Positions 34,275 to 41,719 of a DNA stretch of 46,691 bases are shown here, piece after piece. The translations under genes and the position numbers were made by a program. The notes below the pieces were generated by a model that was not told the DNA's origin, did no database searches, and saw only the letters and a program-made list of their open reading frames with translations. Numbering within the stretch: the first letter of the stretch is position 1; the number at the start of each line of letters is the position of its first letter. This DNA is from Terriglobia bacterium (lineage in GTDB: Bacteria; Acidobacteriota; Terriglobia; Terriglobales; Acidobacteriaceae), in contig JAIQEY010000043.1 of the NCBI GenBank assembly GCA_020073565.1, positions 1 to 46,691 of the forward strand, read 5' to 3'.

Positions 34275-34787
34275 ATGAAATATGAGCACATCGAAGAGTT
34301 GGAGACCTTCCTTCGTAGTGTAGAATGCGCACTCCTCCTCCGAGAAGACAACCGGTATCTCATCTCCTACCCGCAAAGACGCGTTTCACCATGGGACGCT
34401 AACGAGCTTGATAAAGTAAACAAGAGCATTTTGGATGCTGCATCGGGCTCCGCCAATGTGTATGCAATCTTCACCGCCCCGCAGAACTCAGGCTCGTTCT
34501 CTCTGAGGTATATCGGAAAGACAACAAGACAATTGGCGCGGCAGAGAATCCGGAATCACTTAATTACGAAAAACGACAAGACCGGCGCAAAACTTGAAAA
34601 TGTGCAGAGACACGTTCTATCTGGCGGTCAAGTGAAAATATCCTGGCAAAAGATCGAGCCAGAATCTCTTCGCAACTACCTTGAAGAAGAACTGATTGAC
34701 AGACACAAAGAAGCCGACTGGAACCAAAGAACAAGCAACAAGCGAAAGATCAACACCGGTATCGAGGCGACGTCTGTAATCGAATAG
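34275..34787 (+). CDS. GIY-YIG-like nuclease-fold protein, orphan
   Basis: 170 residues. A divergent GIY-YIG pattern: VYAIF at 62-66 replaces GIY, RYIGKT at 78-83, RQRIRNHL at 89-96 (Arg and His), an EEEL acidic cluster near 137-140 and N150. The N-terminal 55 residues are of unknown fold. The gene is clearly AT-richer than its neighbours and uses many A/T-ending codons, pointing to recent transfer. No partner genes are nearby. Confidence 0.6.
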   Translation: MKYEHIEELETFLRSVECALLLREDNRYLISYPQRRVSPWDANELDKVNKSILDAASGSANVYAIFTAPQNSGSFSLRYIGKTTRQLARQRIRNHLITKNDKTGAKLENVQRHVLSGGQVKISWQKIEPESLRNYLEEELIDRHKEADWNQRTSNKRKINTGIEATSVIE

Positions 34788-34886
34788 AAAAGCCCGGATG
34801 CCAGCCCCTGACGAAGTAAAGGCCTCGCGTCTCAATCGGCAAGGCCCTTGGAGCGTCGGCGTCCCGTCACCATTTCCGCCCGGTTT

Positions 34887-35846
34887 CTACACCGCCGTCA
34901 CCGAAACCTGCGCCAGCGTTTTCTGCAAAGTCTCCTCGTCTCCGACCGTCAGGCATTTCTTCGAGCGGTCGATCTGCCGCATCAGTCCCCACAAAACCTT
35001 TCCCGGACCCACCTCCACAAACAGGTGGACGCCCTCTTCCATCAGCAGACGCACCGACGGTTCCCACTTCACCGATCCCGTAACCTGGCGCACGAGTGCC
35101 GAACGGGCCGCTTCGGGCTCGGTGATGGCCACGGCGTCCACGTTGCAGACGACTGGACAATGAGACTTTTGAAAATTCAACGCGGACAGGTCGGCGGCCA
35201 AACGATCCTGTGCCGGCTGCATCAGGGCACAATGAAAAGGGGCGCTCACCGGCAGGCTGACCGCTTTCTTCGCGCCGCGCTCGTGGGCCAGCTTGACCGC
35301 CCGTCCCACCGCGCCCGCGTGCCCAGAGATGACAATCTGCTCTGGCGAGTTAATATTCGCCGGCTGGCAGACTTCCCCGTGCGCCGCGTCCCGGGAAACC
35401 TTGTTGACCTCGGAGAGCGGCATCCCCAAAATAGCCGCCATCGCCCCGACGCCCACCGGCACTGCTTCCTGCATGTACTGGCCGCGATGGCGAACGGTGC
35501 GCAAGGCGTCGGCGAACTTCAACGTCCCGGCCGCCACGTGCGCCGAGTATTCTCCCAGGCTGTGCCCGGCCACGTAGTCCGGCTTCAGACCCTTGGCGCG
35601 CAAGACCCGCAGCGCCGCCACCGACGCCGTCAGAATCGCGGGCTGCGTAATTTCGGTCAGCTTCAACTTTTCTTCGGGACCCTCAAAACAAACCTGCGAA
35701 AGCCGGTATCCAAGCGCCTCGTCGGCCTCTTCAAAGGTCCGTCTGGCCACCGCGTGGTTGTCGAAGAGTTCCTTGCCCATGCCCACGGCTTGCGAGCCTT
35801 GACCGGGGAAGAGAAATGCAATAGGAAATGAATTTGTCATATTCAT
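34887..35846 (-). CDS. fabD: Malonyl-CoA:ACP transacylase
   Basis: 319 residues. Loads malonyl groups from CoA onto acyl carrier protein for fatty acid synthesis. The nucleophile is in the GHSLGEY motif; the catalytic His is in APFHCALM, and the N-terminal AFLFPGQGSQAVGMG binds the phosphopantetheine. Starts MNMTNSF at 35846 (or the second ATG two codons in). It is the last gene of the yceD-rpmF-plsX-fabD operon; fabH and fabG, often present, are not here. Confidence 0.96.
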   Translation of the reverse strand: MNMTNSFPIAFLFPGQGSQAVGMGKELFDNHAVARRTFEEADEALGYRLSQVCFEGPEEKLKLTEITQPAILTASVAALRVLRAKGLKPDYVAGHSLGEYSAHVAAGTLKFADALRTVRHRGQYMQEAVPVGVGAMAAILGMPLSEVNKVSRDAAHGEVCQPANINSPEQIVISGHAGAVGRAVKLAHERGAKKAVSLPVSAPFHCALMQPAQDRLAADLSALNFQKSHCPVVCNVDAVAITEPEAARSALVRQVTGSVKWEPSVRLLMEEGVHLFVEVGPGKVLWGLMRQIDRSKKCLTVGDEETLQKTLAQVSVTAV

Positions 35847-35851
35847 GCCGC

Positions 35852-35940
35852 CAGGTCAGAGGTTCGAAGTCAGATTGCAGAGGTAAGAACTTTGCGCCGG
35901 CTGATTTTACCTCTGCGATCTGACCTCTGCCCTCTAACCT
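35852..35940. repeat. Inverted repeat between fabD and plsX
   Basis: Arms TCAGATTGCAGAGGTAA (35870-35886) and TTACCTCTGCGATCTGA (35907-35923), with weaker flanking pairing (AGGTCAGAGG...CCTCTAACCT). The loop is about 20 bases. It fills most of the 99-base gap and lacks a T run on the minus strand, so it may be a dispersed repeat rather than a terminator. Confidence 0.65.
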
Positions 35941-35945
35941 GCCGT

Positions 35946-36968
35946 CTACGTTGTTACGCTTGCCGCCGAATTCAACCTCGCCAGTTCCCGCTCGATCGTC
36001 TCATTCACCCCGCCCGCGGCGAACTCCGACGCCACCCGGATCGCATTCTTGATCGCATTAGTGTTCGACGATCCGTGCGTGATGATGCAAACCCCTTTTA
36101 CCCCCAGCAACGGCGCGCCTCCGTACTCGGTATGGTCGAGACGCTTCTTGAAATCGGAAAAGGCATTGCGCGAAAGCAGCGCGCCCACCTGCCGGGTGAT
36201 GGTGGATTTCAACGTCTCCTTCAGCACCGCGCGCACCAGCCTCGCCACCCCTTCGGAAGTCTTCAGCGCAACATTCCCCACGAACCCGTCCGCCACGATC
36301 ACGTCCACGTCTCCGTTGTACAGGTCGCGTCCCTCCACGTTGCCGATAAAGTTGATGGGAAGTTGTTTCAGCAACCGGAAGGCTTCGCGCGTCAGGTCGT
36401 TGCCCTTACCTTCTTCTTCGCCGATCGAGAGCAGGCCCACCCGCGGACGCTTCATGCCAAAAATCGCGCGGCAGTAAATGTCTCCCATGACTGCGAACTG
36501 CTCCAGGTTCACCGCCTCGCAGTCCACGTTCGCGCCCACGTCGAGCAGGACCGCCGCGGTGTTCAGCACCGTCGGAAAAGCCGCCGCCAGCGCGGGACGG
36601 TCGACTCCCGGCAGCGCACCCAGCACCATTTTCGCGGTGGCCATGGCCGCGCCCGTATTCCCGGCCGTCACAAATCCAGCCGCACGCCCTTCGCGCACCA
36701 GCCGCAGTCCCACCCGGAGGGAGGAATCGCGTTTGGCGCGGATCGCCTCCACCTTGTCTTCCATGGTGATAACTTCGCTGGCATGGACTACGTCAATTGG
36801 CAACCGCCGCGCGCCGGGATAGCGCGCCAACTCGGCTCTGAGGTGCGTTTCCGGCCCGACTAGAAGCACCCGCGCGCCATGATGACGCGCCGCCTGCAAA
36901 GCGCCTTCAATTTCCGGCCTCGGCGCCTTGTCGGATCCCATCGCATCCAGAGCGATTACGCTAGACAT
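35946..36968 (-). CDS. plsX: Phosphate acyltransferase PlsX
   Basis: 340 residues. Makes acyl-phosphate from acyl-ACP for membrane lipid synthesis. Conserved MSSVIALDAMGSDKAPRPEIEGA, VTAGNTGAAMATAKMVLG, VLLDVGANVDCEAVNLEQFAVMG, FIGNVEGRDLYNGDVDVIVADGFVGNVALKTSEG and THGSSNTNAIKNAIRVA. ATG at 36968. Sits between rpmF and fabD. Confidence 0.96.
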   Translation of the reverse strand: MSSVIALDAMGSDKAPRPEIEGALQAARHHGARVLLVGPETHLRAELARYPGARRLPIDVVHASEVITMEDKVEAIRAKRDSSLRVGLRLVREGRAAGFVTAGNTGAAMATAKMVLGALPGVDRPALAAAFPTVLNTAAVLLDVGANVDCEAVNLEQFAVMGDIYCRAIFGMKRPRVGLLSIGEEEGKGNDLTREAFRLLKQLPINFIGNVEGRDLYNGDVDVIVADGFVGNVALKTSEGVARLVRAVLKETLKSTITRQVGALLSRNAFSDFKKRLDHTEYGGAPLLGVKGVCIITHGSSNTNAIKNAIRVASEFAAGGVNETIERELARLNSAASVTT

Positions 36969-37039
36969 GGAGGGAGAAATACAGAGCCCTTATAACCAAC
37001 GGGTCTCCAATGGGTTCTTGGGAATGAGTTCTCAGGAAG

Positions 37040-37101
37040 GGCACGGCTTCAGCCGTGCCGTTAGAGCCACTGTACGTTCGGGGCCTTAGCCCCTGCGGGC
37101 C
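37040..37101. repeat. Palindromic repeat unit between plsX and rpmF
   Basis: Hairpin GCACGGCTTCAGCCGTGC (37041-37058), spacer, then GGGGCCTTAGCCCCTGCGGGCCC (37080-37101). Same two-part design as the copy inside flgH. It lies within the operon, so it would be transcribed. Confidence 0.65.
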
Positions 37102-37126
37102 CACGCCATCCATTCCGAGACGCCCT

Positions 37127-37312
37127 CTAGGACTTCGCTTCAACCTCGACGATTTCGCGACCCTTGTAATGACCGCACTTCGGACACGCCCGGTGCGGCA
37201 TCTTCTGTTCGTGGCAATTCGGACACTCCGAGAGTGAGTGTTTCGAAAGCGCATCATGCGCACGCCGCGTGGCGGTGCGCTTCTGGGAGTGTCTCCGTTT
37301 TGGATTCGGCAT
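37127..37312 (-). CDS. rpmF: Ribosomal protein L32
   Basis: 61 residues: MPNPKRRHSQKRTATRRAHDAL, then a zinc ribbon with CPNC and CPKC, the zinc-carrying form of L32. Located between yceD and plsX as in many bacteria. A paralogue without cysteines, if any, would not be in this window. Confidence 0.96.
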   Translation of the reverse strand: MPNPKRRHSQKRTATRRAHDALSKHSLSECPNCHEQKMPHRACPKCGHYKGREIVEVEAKS

Positions 37313-37326
37313 GATGTCCTTTTCAG

Positions 37327-37878
37327 TTACTGATCTAGCTTGCTTCTAATCTCTTTCAGCGCCGCCCAGCGCGGATCTTCCATGTGCGCCGCGCACGAAC
37401 ACTGACTTTCATTTAGGTTCTTCCCGCAAAGCGGGCACAATCCCTTACAGTCTTCGCGACAGACCACCTTGAGCGGCAACGCCAGCAGGACCTGCTCGCG
37501 CAACGCGTCTTCGAGCATTAATCCTTCGCCCTGGTAATACCCTATTTCCGCCTCGGCGTCAGTGATCGAAAGCTCCTCGTGCCCGGCATCGGTTCCCAGT
37601 GGACGGTACAGCAAATCAAAGCTCCGGTCCACTTCGTACAGCACCGGGTCCAGGCACCGGGCGCAGGCCACTTCGAGGCTGGTATCCAGCTTGCCTTTGA
37701 GCCGGATGTCCTGCACCACCTTGTGCTTGCCGTGATGTTCCTCGACCAGGTCCGCCCGGCCTTCACTGCGCAGCTGAGTCCGTTGCCGGACCTCCGCGCC
37801 CAGATCAATCGCACCCGGGCTGAACTCCTCCCGGAAATCGACAGGGTGAAGCTCCAGTTCCTCAATTTCGATGAGCAT
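37327..37878 (-). CDS. yceD: YceD/DUF177 protein
   Basis: 183 residues. Two zinc-like Cys pairs at the end (CREDCKGLCPLCGKNLNESQCSC) and LEVACARCLDPVLYEV in the middle mark the DUF177 family, which affects rRNA accumulation in other organisms. ATG 37878 (MLIEIEELELHPVDF) is preferred to an upstream start at 37929. First gene of the operon, 14 bases before rpmF. Confidence 0.9.
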   Translation of the reverse strand: MLIEIEELELHPVDFREEFSPGAIDLGAEVRQRTQLRSEGRADLVEEHHGKHKVVQDIRLKGKLDTSLEVACARCLDPVLYEVDRSFDLLYRPLGTDAGHEELSITDAEAEIGYYQGEGLMLEDALREQVLLALPLKVVCREDCKGLCPLCGKNLNESQCSCAAHMEDPRWAALKEIRSKLDQ

Positions 37879-38145
37879 CAGAACCCCCGCCGCCCCTACC
37901 CAATACCGCGAAGGCGCGGAAGTGCGCACAGAGACGCAAGTCTCTCAGGGAGCAATACTTAAGAATAAAGGCCAAAAATAAGGGTGTCAAGGAAGGCTGG
38001 CCAATTTGCCAGTTTTCGCTATCACTTCCACGCGTGCCGCTCCTCACTGACAACCCCTCGCGATTCTCCTAAAATTCGCTCATTATCGGGAATCTGGTTC
38101 ACAACGTTCCCCCCTGCGGTACGGCGGAAAGGAGGCACGTCCGCC

Positions 38146-38562
38146 ATGTTGTCATCATCTTCGAGCAAGCTGAGACTCTCCTTTGATGCGGTCTTCTACT
38201 ACGTCACTGACATGGAAGCGTCCATCGCCTTCTATCGCGACATCCTCGGACTCCCTCTGGTTTCGCAGGACTATGTCGCGCGCTTCGATCTCGATGGCGT
38301 ACTCATCGAACTCGTGCGCCGCCCGCCTGGATCGGTAGTCCCCGGCAGCGGCAATGCCCGGCTCTGTTTTTCGGTCGCGAACTTACCGGAAACGCTGGAA
38401 AAAATGCACGTGCGCGGCATCCCGACCAGCGATATCCAGGATAAGAAGGGCGGGAAACTGGCCTTTTTCCGCGATCCCGACGGCAACGAACTCTGCCTCT
38501 GGGAGTATGCCGAACCCGAGGGCGTGAGAGAGATCGTCAACTCGGCCTCGCTCCACGGCTAG
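38146..38562 (+). CDS. VOC family (glyoxalase-like) protein
   Basis: 138 residues. VOC pattern: FDAVFYYVTDMEASIAFYRDILGLPLVSQ, ... ARLCFSVANLPETLEKM, GGKLAFFRDPDGNELCLWEY (last Glu as a metal ligand). The substrate is unknown. A perfect AAAGGAGG is 10 bases before the ATG. The open frame reaches 37984 but the start is clear from the ribosome site. Just upstream of the fluoride riboswitch, not necessarily in its regulon. Confidence 0.85.
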   Translation: MLSSSSSKLRLSFDAVFYYVTDMEASIAFYRDILGLPLVSQDYVARFDLDGVLIELVRRPPGSVVPGSGNARLCFSVANLPETLEKMHVRGIPTSDIQDKKGGKLAFFRDPDGNELCLWEYAEPEGVREIVNSASLHG

Positions 38563-38628
38563 GACGTGTCGAGGTCCAGAGTTCGCGGGATGCTGGCGTC
38601 GAGCCAGGCTTGCGATACACTGTTTGGC

Positions 38629-38680
38629 TGGCGATGGAGTTCGCCGTGAACCGCCCTCCGGGCTGATAACTCCTACCGAA
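38629..38680 (+). promoter_or_regulatory. Fluoride riboswitch (crcB motif)
   Basis: Matches the conserved core in order: GGCGATGG (38630-38637), CGCC, GAACCGCCC, a GGGCTGATAACTCCTACC end (38660-38677). Its two pseudoknot segments and the CTCCTAC 3' end are intact. It sits 25 bases before crcB, the usual target, so fluoride should switch crcB on. A classic terminator stem is not obvious, so translation control may be used. Confidence 0.92.
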
Positions 38681-38702
38681 CTCAGCAGGAGGACTCCGTC
38701 GC

Positions 38703-39074
38703 GTGAACTATCTCTGGATCGCCCTGGGCGCGGTCGTCGGCGCCAGTGCCCGCTACTTCCTCAGCACGCAGATCGCCCGCCACTTCTCGACCACTTTCCC
38801 CTACGGCACGCTGCTCATCAACATTACCGGCAGCCTGGTGCTCGGATTCTTTCTTGTCTACTCGACCGAACGCGTGCTGCTCGATCCACGCTGGCGCCTG
38901 CTGGTCGCCATCGGATTCTGCGGTTCCTACACAACGTTCTCCAGTTACGCCTTCGAAAGCTTCGCGCTCATGGAGCAGGGACAGTGGCTCCTTACCGGCA
39001 TCAACGTGGTGGCCAGCAACGGCCTCTGCCTGGCCGCGGTAGTGGCGGGCGCCGCCTTAGCGAGGGGGTTGTAG
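38703..39074 (+). CDS. crcB: Fluoride ion channel CrcB/Fluc
   Basis: 123 residues, four membrane helices, passively exporting F-. Family marks: GAVVGASARYFLSTQIARH, YGTLLINITGSLVLGFFLVY, and GFCGSYTTFSSYAFESF (the Thr/Ser track and the Phe box). Starts at GTG 38703, with AGGAGG 10 bases before it, which is unusual for the ATG-dominated neighbourhood. A single gene rather than the paired form is visible. Confidence 0.96.
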   Translation: MNYLWIALGAVVGASARYFLSTQIARHFSTTFPYGTLLINITGSLVLGFFLVYSTERVLLDPRWRLLVAIGFCGSYTTFSSYAFESFALMEQGQWLLTGINVVASNGLCLAAVVAGAALARGL

Positions 39075-39075
39075 A

Positions 39076-39405
39076 ATGGCTGGCGTTATGGCTGTTCAAG
39101 TCACCCTGTATCTGACCGAGGGCGATTCCTGGCATCACCGCTCGCTGCATCTGGAGATTCTGAAATACCTGCGCGAAGAAAACGTCTTCGGAGCCGTAGC
39201 CTTCCACGCCGTAGCCGGCTTCCTCGGACGCGGCCAGGTCCACACCGCTCACCTGGTCGAAGCCGGTGGCGATCTGCCGGTAGTCATCACTTTCGTCGAC
39301 ACGGATGAGCACGTCAGCCGCGTCTTGCCGAAGCTCAAAGAGATGGCCGCCCACCGCCTCATCGTTCGCGAAAACGTGGTGCTTGAACAGGGCAGCCTGG
39401 ACTAA
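39076..39405 (+). CDS. DUF190 protein of the fluoride operon
   Basis: 109 residues with the DUF190 pattern (VQVTLYLTEGDSWHHRSLHLEILKYLREENVFGAVAFHAVAGFLGRGQVH... LPVVITFVDTDEHVSRVLPKLKEM). PII-like in shape and often adjacent to crcB, but its part in fluoride resistance is unproven. The ATG at 39076 follows GAGGGGG inside crcB; 39088 is a second candidate. It directly follows the crcB stop. Confidence 0.85.
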   Translation: MAGVMAVQVTLYLTEGDSWHHRSLHLEILKYLREENVFGAVAFHAVAGFLGRGQVHTAHLVEAGGDLPVVITFVDTDEHVSRVLPKLKEMAAHRLIVRENVVLEQGSLD

Positions 39406-39607
39406 GTCCCACTCCCCACTGTCCAGTTGGACCAGCCGAAACGGGTCCGAAGGACATCCCGGTTCTGATGGACGGGCATCCCAGCGGTTGGCCGCTCGAA
39501 CATGCTGGAAGCAGTACTCCAGAGAGGGGCCATTTCCACCGCCTCGCGGTACTTTATTCAGAGCATCGAAAGAGTTGTCTTCTGCAAGCCACCTTGTTCA
39601 AGTGAGG

Positions 39608-41056
39608 ATGCGAATGTCCGCTTCCAAAGGTCACACCGTAAGGCGCAGCTCGAGAATACCGGTCAAAGTCCCTGTCCACGTCACCAGCATGGAGCCCAAC
39701 GCCCAGTTCTCCGAAGTCTGTGAGACGCTGGTGGTTAGTGCGCATGGCTGTGCGTTCCGCTTCCCCATCAAGTTGGCCGCCGGCAGCGCTCTGCGCCTGC
39801 ACAGCCAAGGGGGTCGCCAGGCCACGGCCTATGTGGTTGTATGCCAGCCCCTGGGGTCTGACGGATACGGCTTCCGCCTGGGTGCGCGGCTGGACCACCC
39901 GGAAAATTTTTGGGGACTCGAGTCTTGCCCCGACGATTGGCAAGTCTTGGAGATGCCAGCGCCCGCCCCCCACCAGCCTCGCCAGAAGCTCTCAACCGGG
40001 TCCGCGGTGGTGCACAAGCCACAACCTCGTTCAGAGGCATCGCAAGCCCTTCTCGACAAGGTCGAGGAGCAACTTTCCGAGGACCGTCTGCGAGGCATCC
40101 TGGCCAAACTCGTTCGCCCTTTGCAGGCGGAAGTCATCGAACTCCGGGAGAAGGTAGCCGCCAATGCCAAACGCAACCGCTTCGAGGTGTCTCTCGGATC
40201 GATTCCTCCTGAGTTGGAGGAGAAGCTGTGGGAGCGCCTGCGGCAAGACCTCGGCACACGAGTTCTGCAGCAGACAAGAGAACAGTCTGCAGAAATGCTC
40301 GAATCGGCGAAATCAGCCATCGACCAAAAAATCAGTGGAGCCCTGGACGAGTTTCGGCACCGCCTTGCCGGTGAACTCCACGCTGTCGAACAGCGGGCGC
40401 AGGCAGTGTCCAAAGAACTCACCCTCACGGCGCAACAGCACGTCCACGCCGGAGTCGAGAAGCTGCAGCGGCAGGCATTGGACGTAGGAGCACATCTCCA
40501 CGCACAAGGCGAAAAGCTCCTTGGTTCCTTGCAGCGGCAGCTTGCGGATTCCCATGATGTTCATCGCCGCGAAATAGAACAGATCCAGGCCGATGCCGCT
40601 GCGAAAACATCCCAGCTGCAGTCGGAAGTAAACAGCCTGGGCGGGAAGGTCGCCGCGCTGAACGAGTCCGTGCGCCGCCTCGAGTCAGATCTGGACGTGC
40701 ACCTCGAGGGCATCGCCGGCGAAATCGTCTCCAGCGCGGGCGCTCAAATTGAGAGCGCGGTGGCGCTGGCCCTGAAAGACCTGCAAACGCGCGGCTCGAA
40801 TGAGGTCGAAACCAGGCTCAGCGAAATCTGCGGTCACCTGCGAACCATCCAGAATCGGATTGAGGATTCCTTCTCTGGTTCTCTGCAAACCCAGGGCGAG
40901 GAAGCTGTGCAGTCGATTGCGCAACAATTCGAGGAACTCGCACAGCAATCTCTCGCAACCTGGAGGTTCGCACTCGCCCGGGACCTGAATTCCGTGGCCA
41001 AGACGCTGGGCCAACAACTGCGTCAGGATCTCGAATCCGAGTCGGACCAGAGTTAG
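39608..41056 (+). CDS. PilZ-domain protein with a long coiled-coil C-terminus
   Basis: 482 residues. N-terminal about 15-120 is PilZ-like: RRSSRIPVKVPVHVTS (RxxxR for c-di-GMP phosphates), LVVSAHGCAFRF where the usual D/N-x-S-x-x-G has lost its first acidic residue, and the ending GARLDHPENFW. From about 140 to the end it is Ala/Gln/Glu-rich helix with heptads (QALLDKVEEQLSEDRL..., DEFRHRLAGELHAVEQRAQAVSKEL, SGSLQTQGEEAVQSIAQQFEELAQQSL), like a methyl-accepting or cytoskeletal coil without membrane segments. The start is ATG 39608; the open frame from 39305 overlaps DUF190. A reader of c-di-GMP is likely but unproven. Confidence 0.75.
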   Translation: MRMSASKGHTVRRSSRIPVKVPVHVTSMEPNAQFSEVCETLVVSAHGCAFRFPIKLAAGSALRLHSQGGRQATAYVVVCQPLGSDGYGFRLGARLDHPENFWGLESCPDDWQVLEMPAPAPHQPRQKLSTGSAVVHKPQPRSEASQALLDKVEEQLSEDRLRGILAKLVRPLQAEVIELREKVAANAKRNRFEVSLGSIPPELEEKLWERLRQDLGTRVLQQTREQSAEMLESAKSAIDQKISGALDEFRHRLAGELHAVEQRAQAVSKELTLTAQQHVHAGVEKLQRQALDVGAHLHAQGEKLLGSLQRQLADSHDVHRREIEQIQADAAAKTSQLQSEVNSLGGKVAALNESVRRLESDLDVHLEGIAGEIVSSAGAQIESAVALALKDLQTRGSNEVETRLSEICGHLRTIQNRIEDSFSGSLQTQGEEAVQSIAQQFEELAQQSLATWRFALARDLNSVAKTLGQQLRQDLESESDQS

Positions 41057-41092
41057 GTTGGCTCCGTTGACATCCCAGGTGGGAACGATGGT

Positions 41093-41290
41093 TGGTCCCG
41101 GAGGGACCATCGAAAATAGCCCGCCAGTTTACTGGCGGGAATGCGCGATGCGTCGATGCCGGAGTGCCGGAGGCACGACTGAGTTGCAGCCTCACCGTTC
41201 GTCTTCAGTCGTCCCTGACGGGACTGGTTCATCCGTAGCCTGACCCGGCGCTGAAGCGCCGGGCTATTTTCAGTGGTCCCTAGGGGACCA
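41093..41290. mobile_element. MITE-like element with 31-bp inverted ends
   Basis: Left end TGGTCCC...GAAAATAGCCCG (41093-41123) and right end (41260-41290) are near complements (about 27 of 31 bases). Inside are hairpins CCCGCCAGTTTACTGGCGGG and CGGCGCTGAAGCGCCG. No transposase is present and no target-site duplication was clearly seen. Size (198 bp) and form fit a non-autonomous element. Confidence 0.65.
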
Positions 41291-41719
41291 GCCATTGGTT
41301 TGATTCAGAGGATGCCAACAGAGCCAGTGAGGTTCCAACGGCCGGAGAGTCGGCCGAGCGCGAACCAAACGCGGAAGCTGGGGCGAAGTACTCAGCGTCA
41401 TCTCGCTTGTCGACCCCGCCGAGCACGTCAACCGCGCCCCGCCCGATCGTGAGAACGCCCGTGATCGTGCAGGGCGGTCTGGACTTTGGTTTACACCATT
41501 GCCGTCCAACTGAGTTTCCAGATACAATCAATTTCACTTCGGCTGCCTGACCGCAACACCAAGGGTGGCCGACCCGCTGAGGATTCCGCGATGTTCGACC
41601 GCGTCTAATTCGCCGTTCTCTGATCCGCTCTCTTGCGGATGTCTGATTTTTCCCTTGCTTGAGCCACGCAGTGCCGTTTGTTTAGCGGAAGCGATGCGTA
41701 GAAAGTCTGCCAGGTGCTT
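41291..41719. other. Gap of about 430 bases before the MATE gene
   Basis: Open frames on both strands are short and unlike proteins. It follows the MITE-like element and leads into the MATE gene leader. A minus-strand frame at 41280-41537 was considered and rejected. No promoter stands out. Confidence 0.4.

Noticed and set aside
36970..37126. tRNA or small RNA between plsX and rpmF
   Set aside because: Only palindromic repeat structure; no cloverleaf or promoter.
41280..41537. Minus-strand frame in the gap before MATE
   Set aside because: Two overlapping frames of similar length, low-complexity, no ribosome site and no family resemblance.
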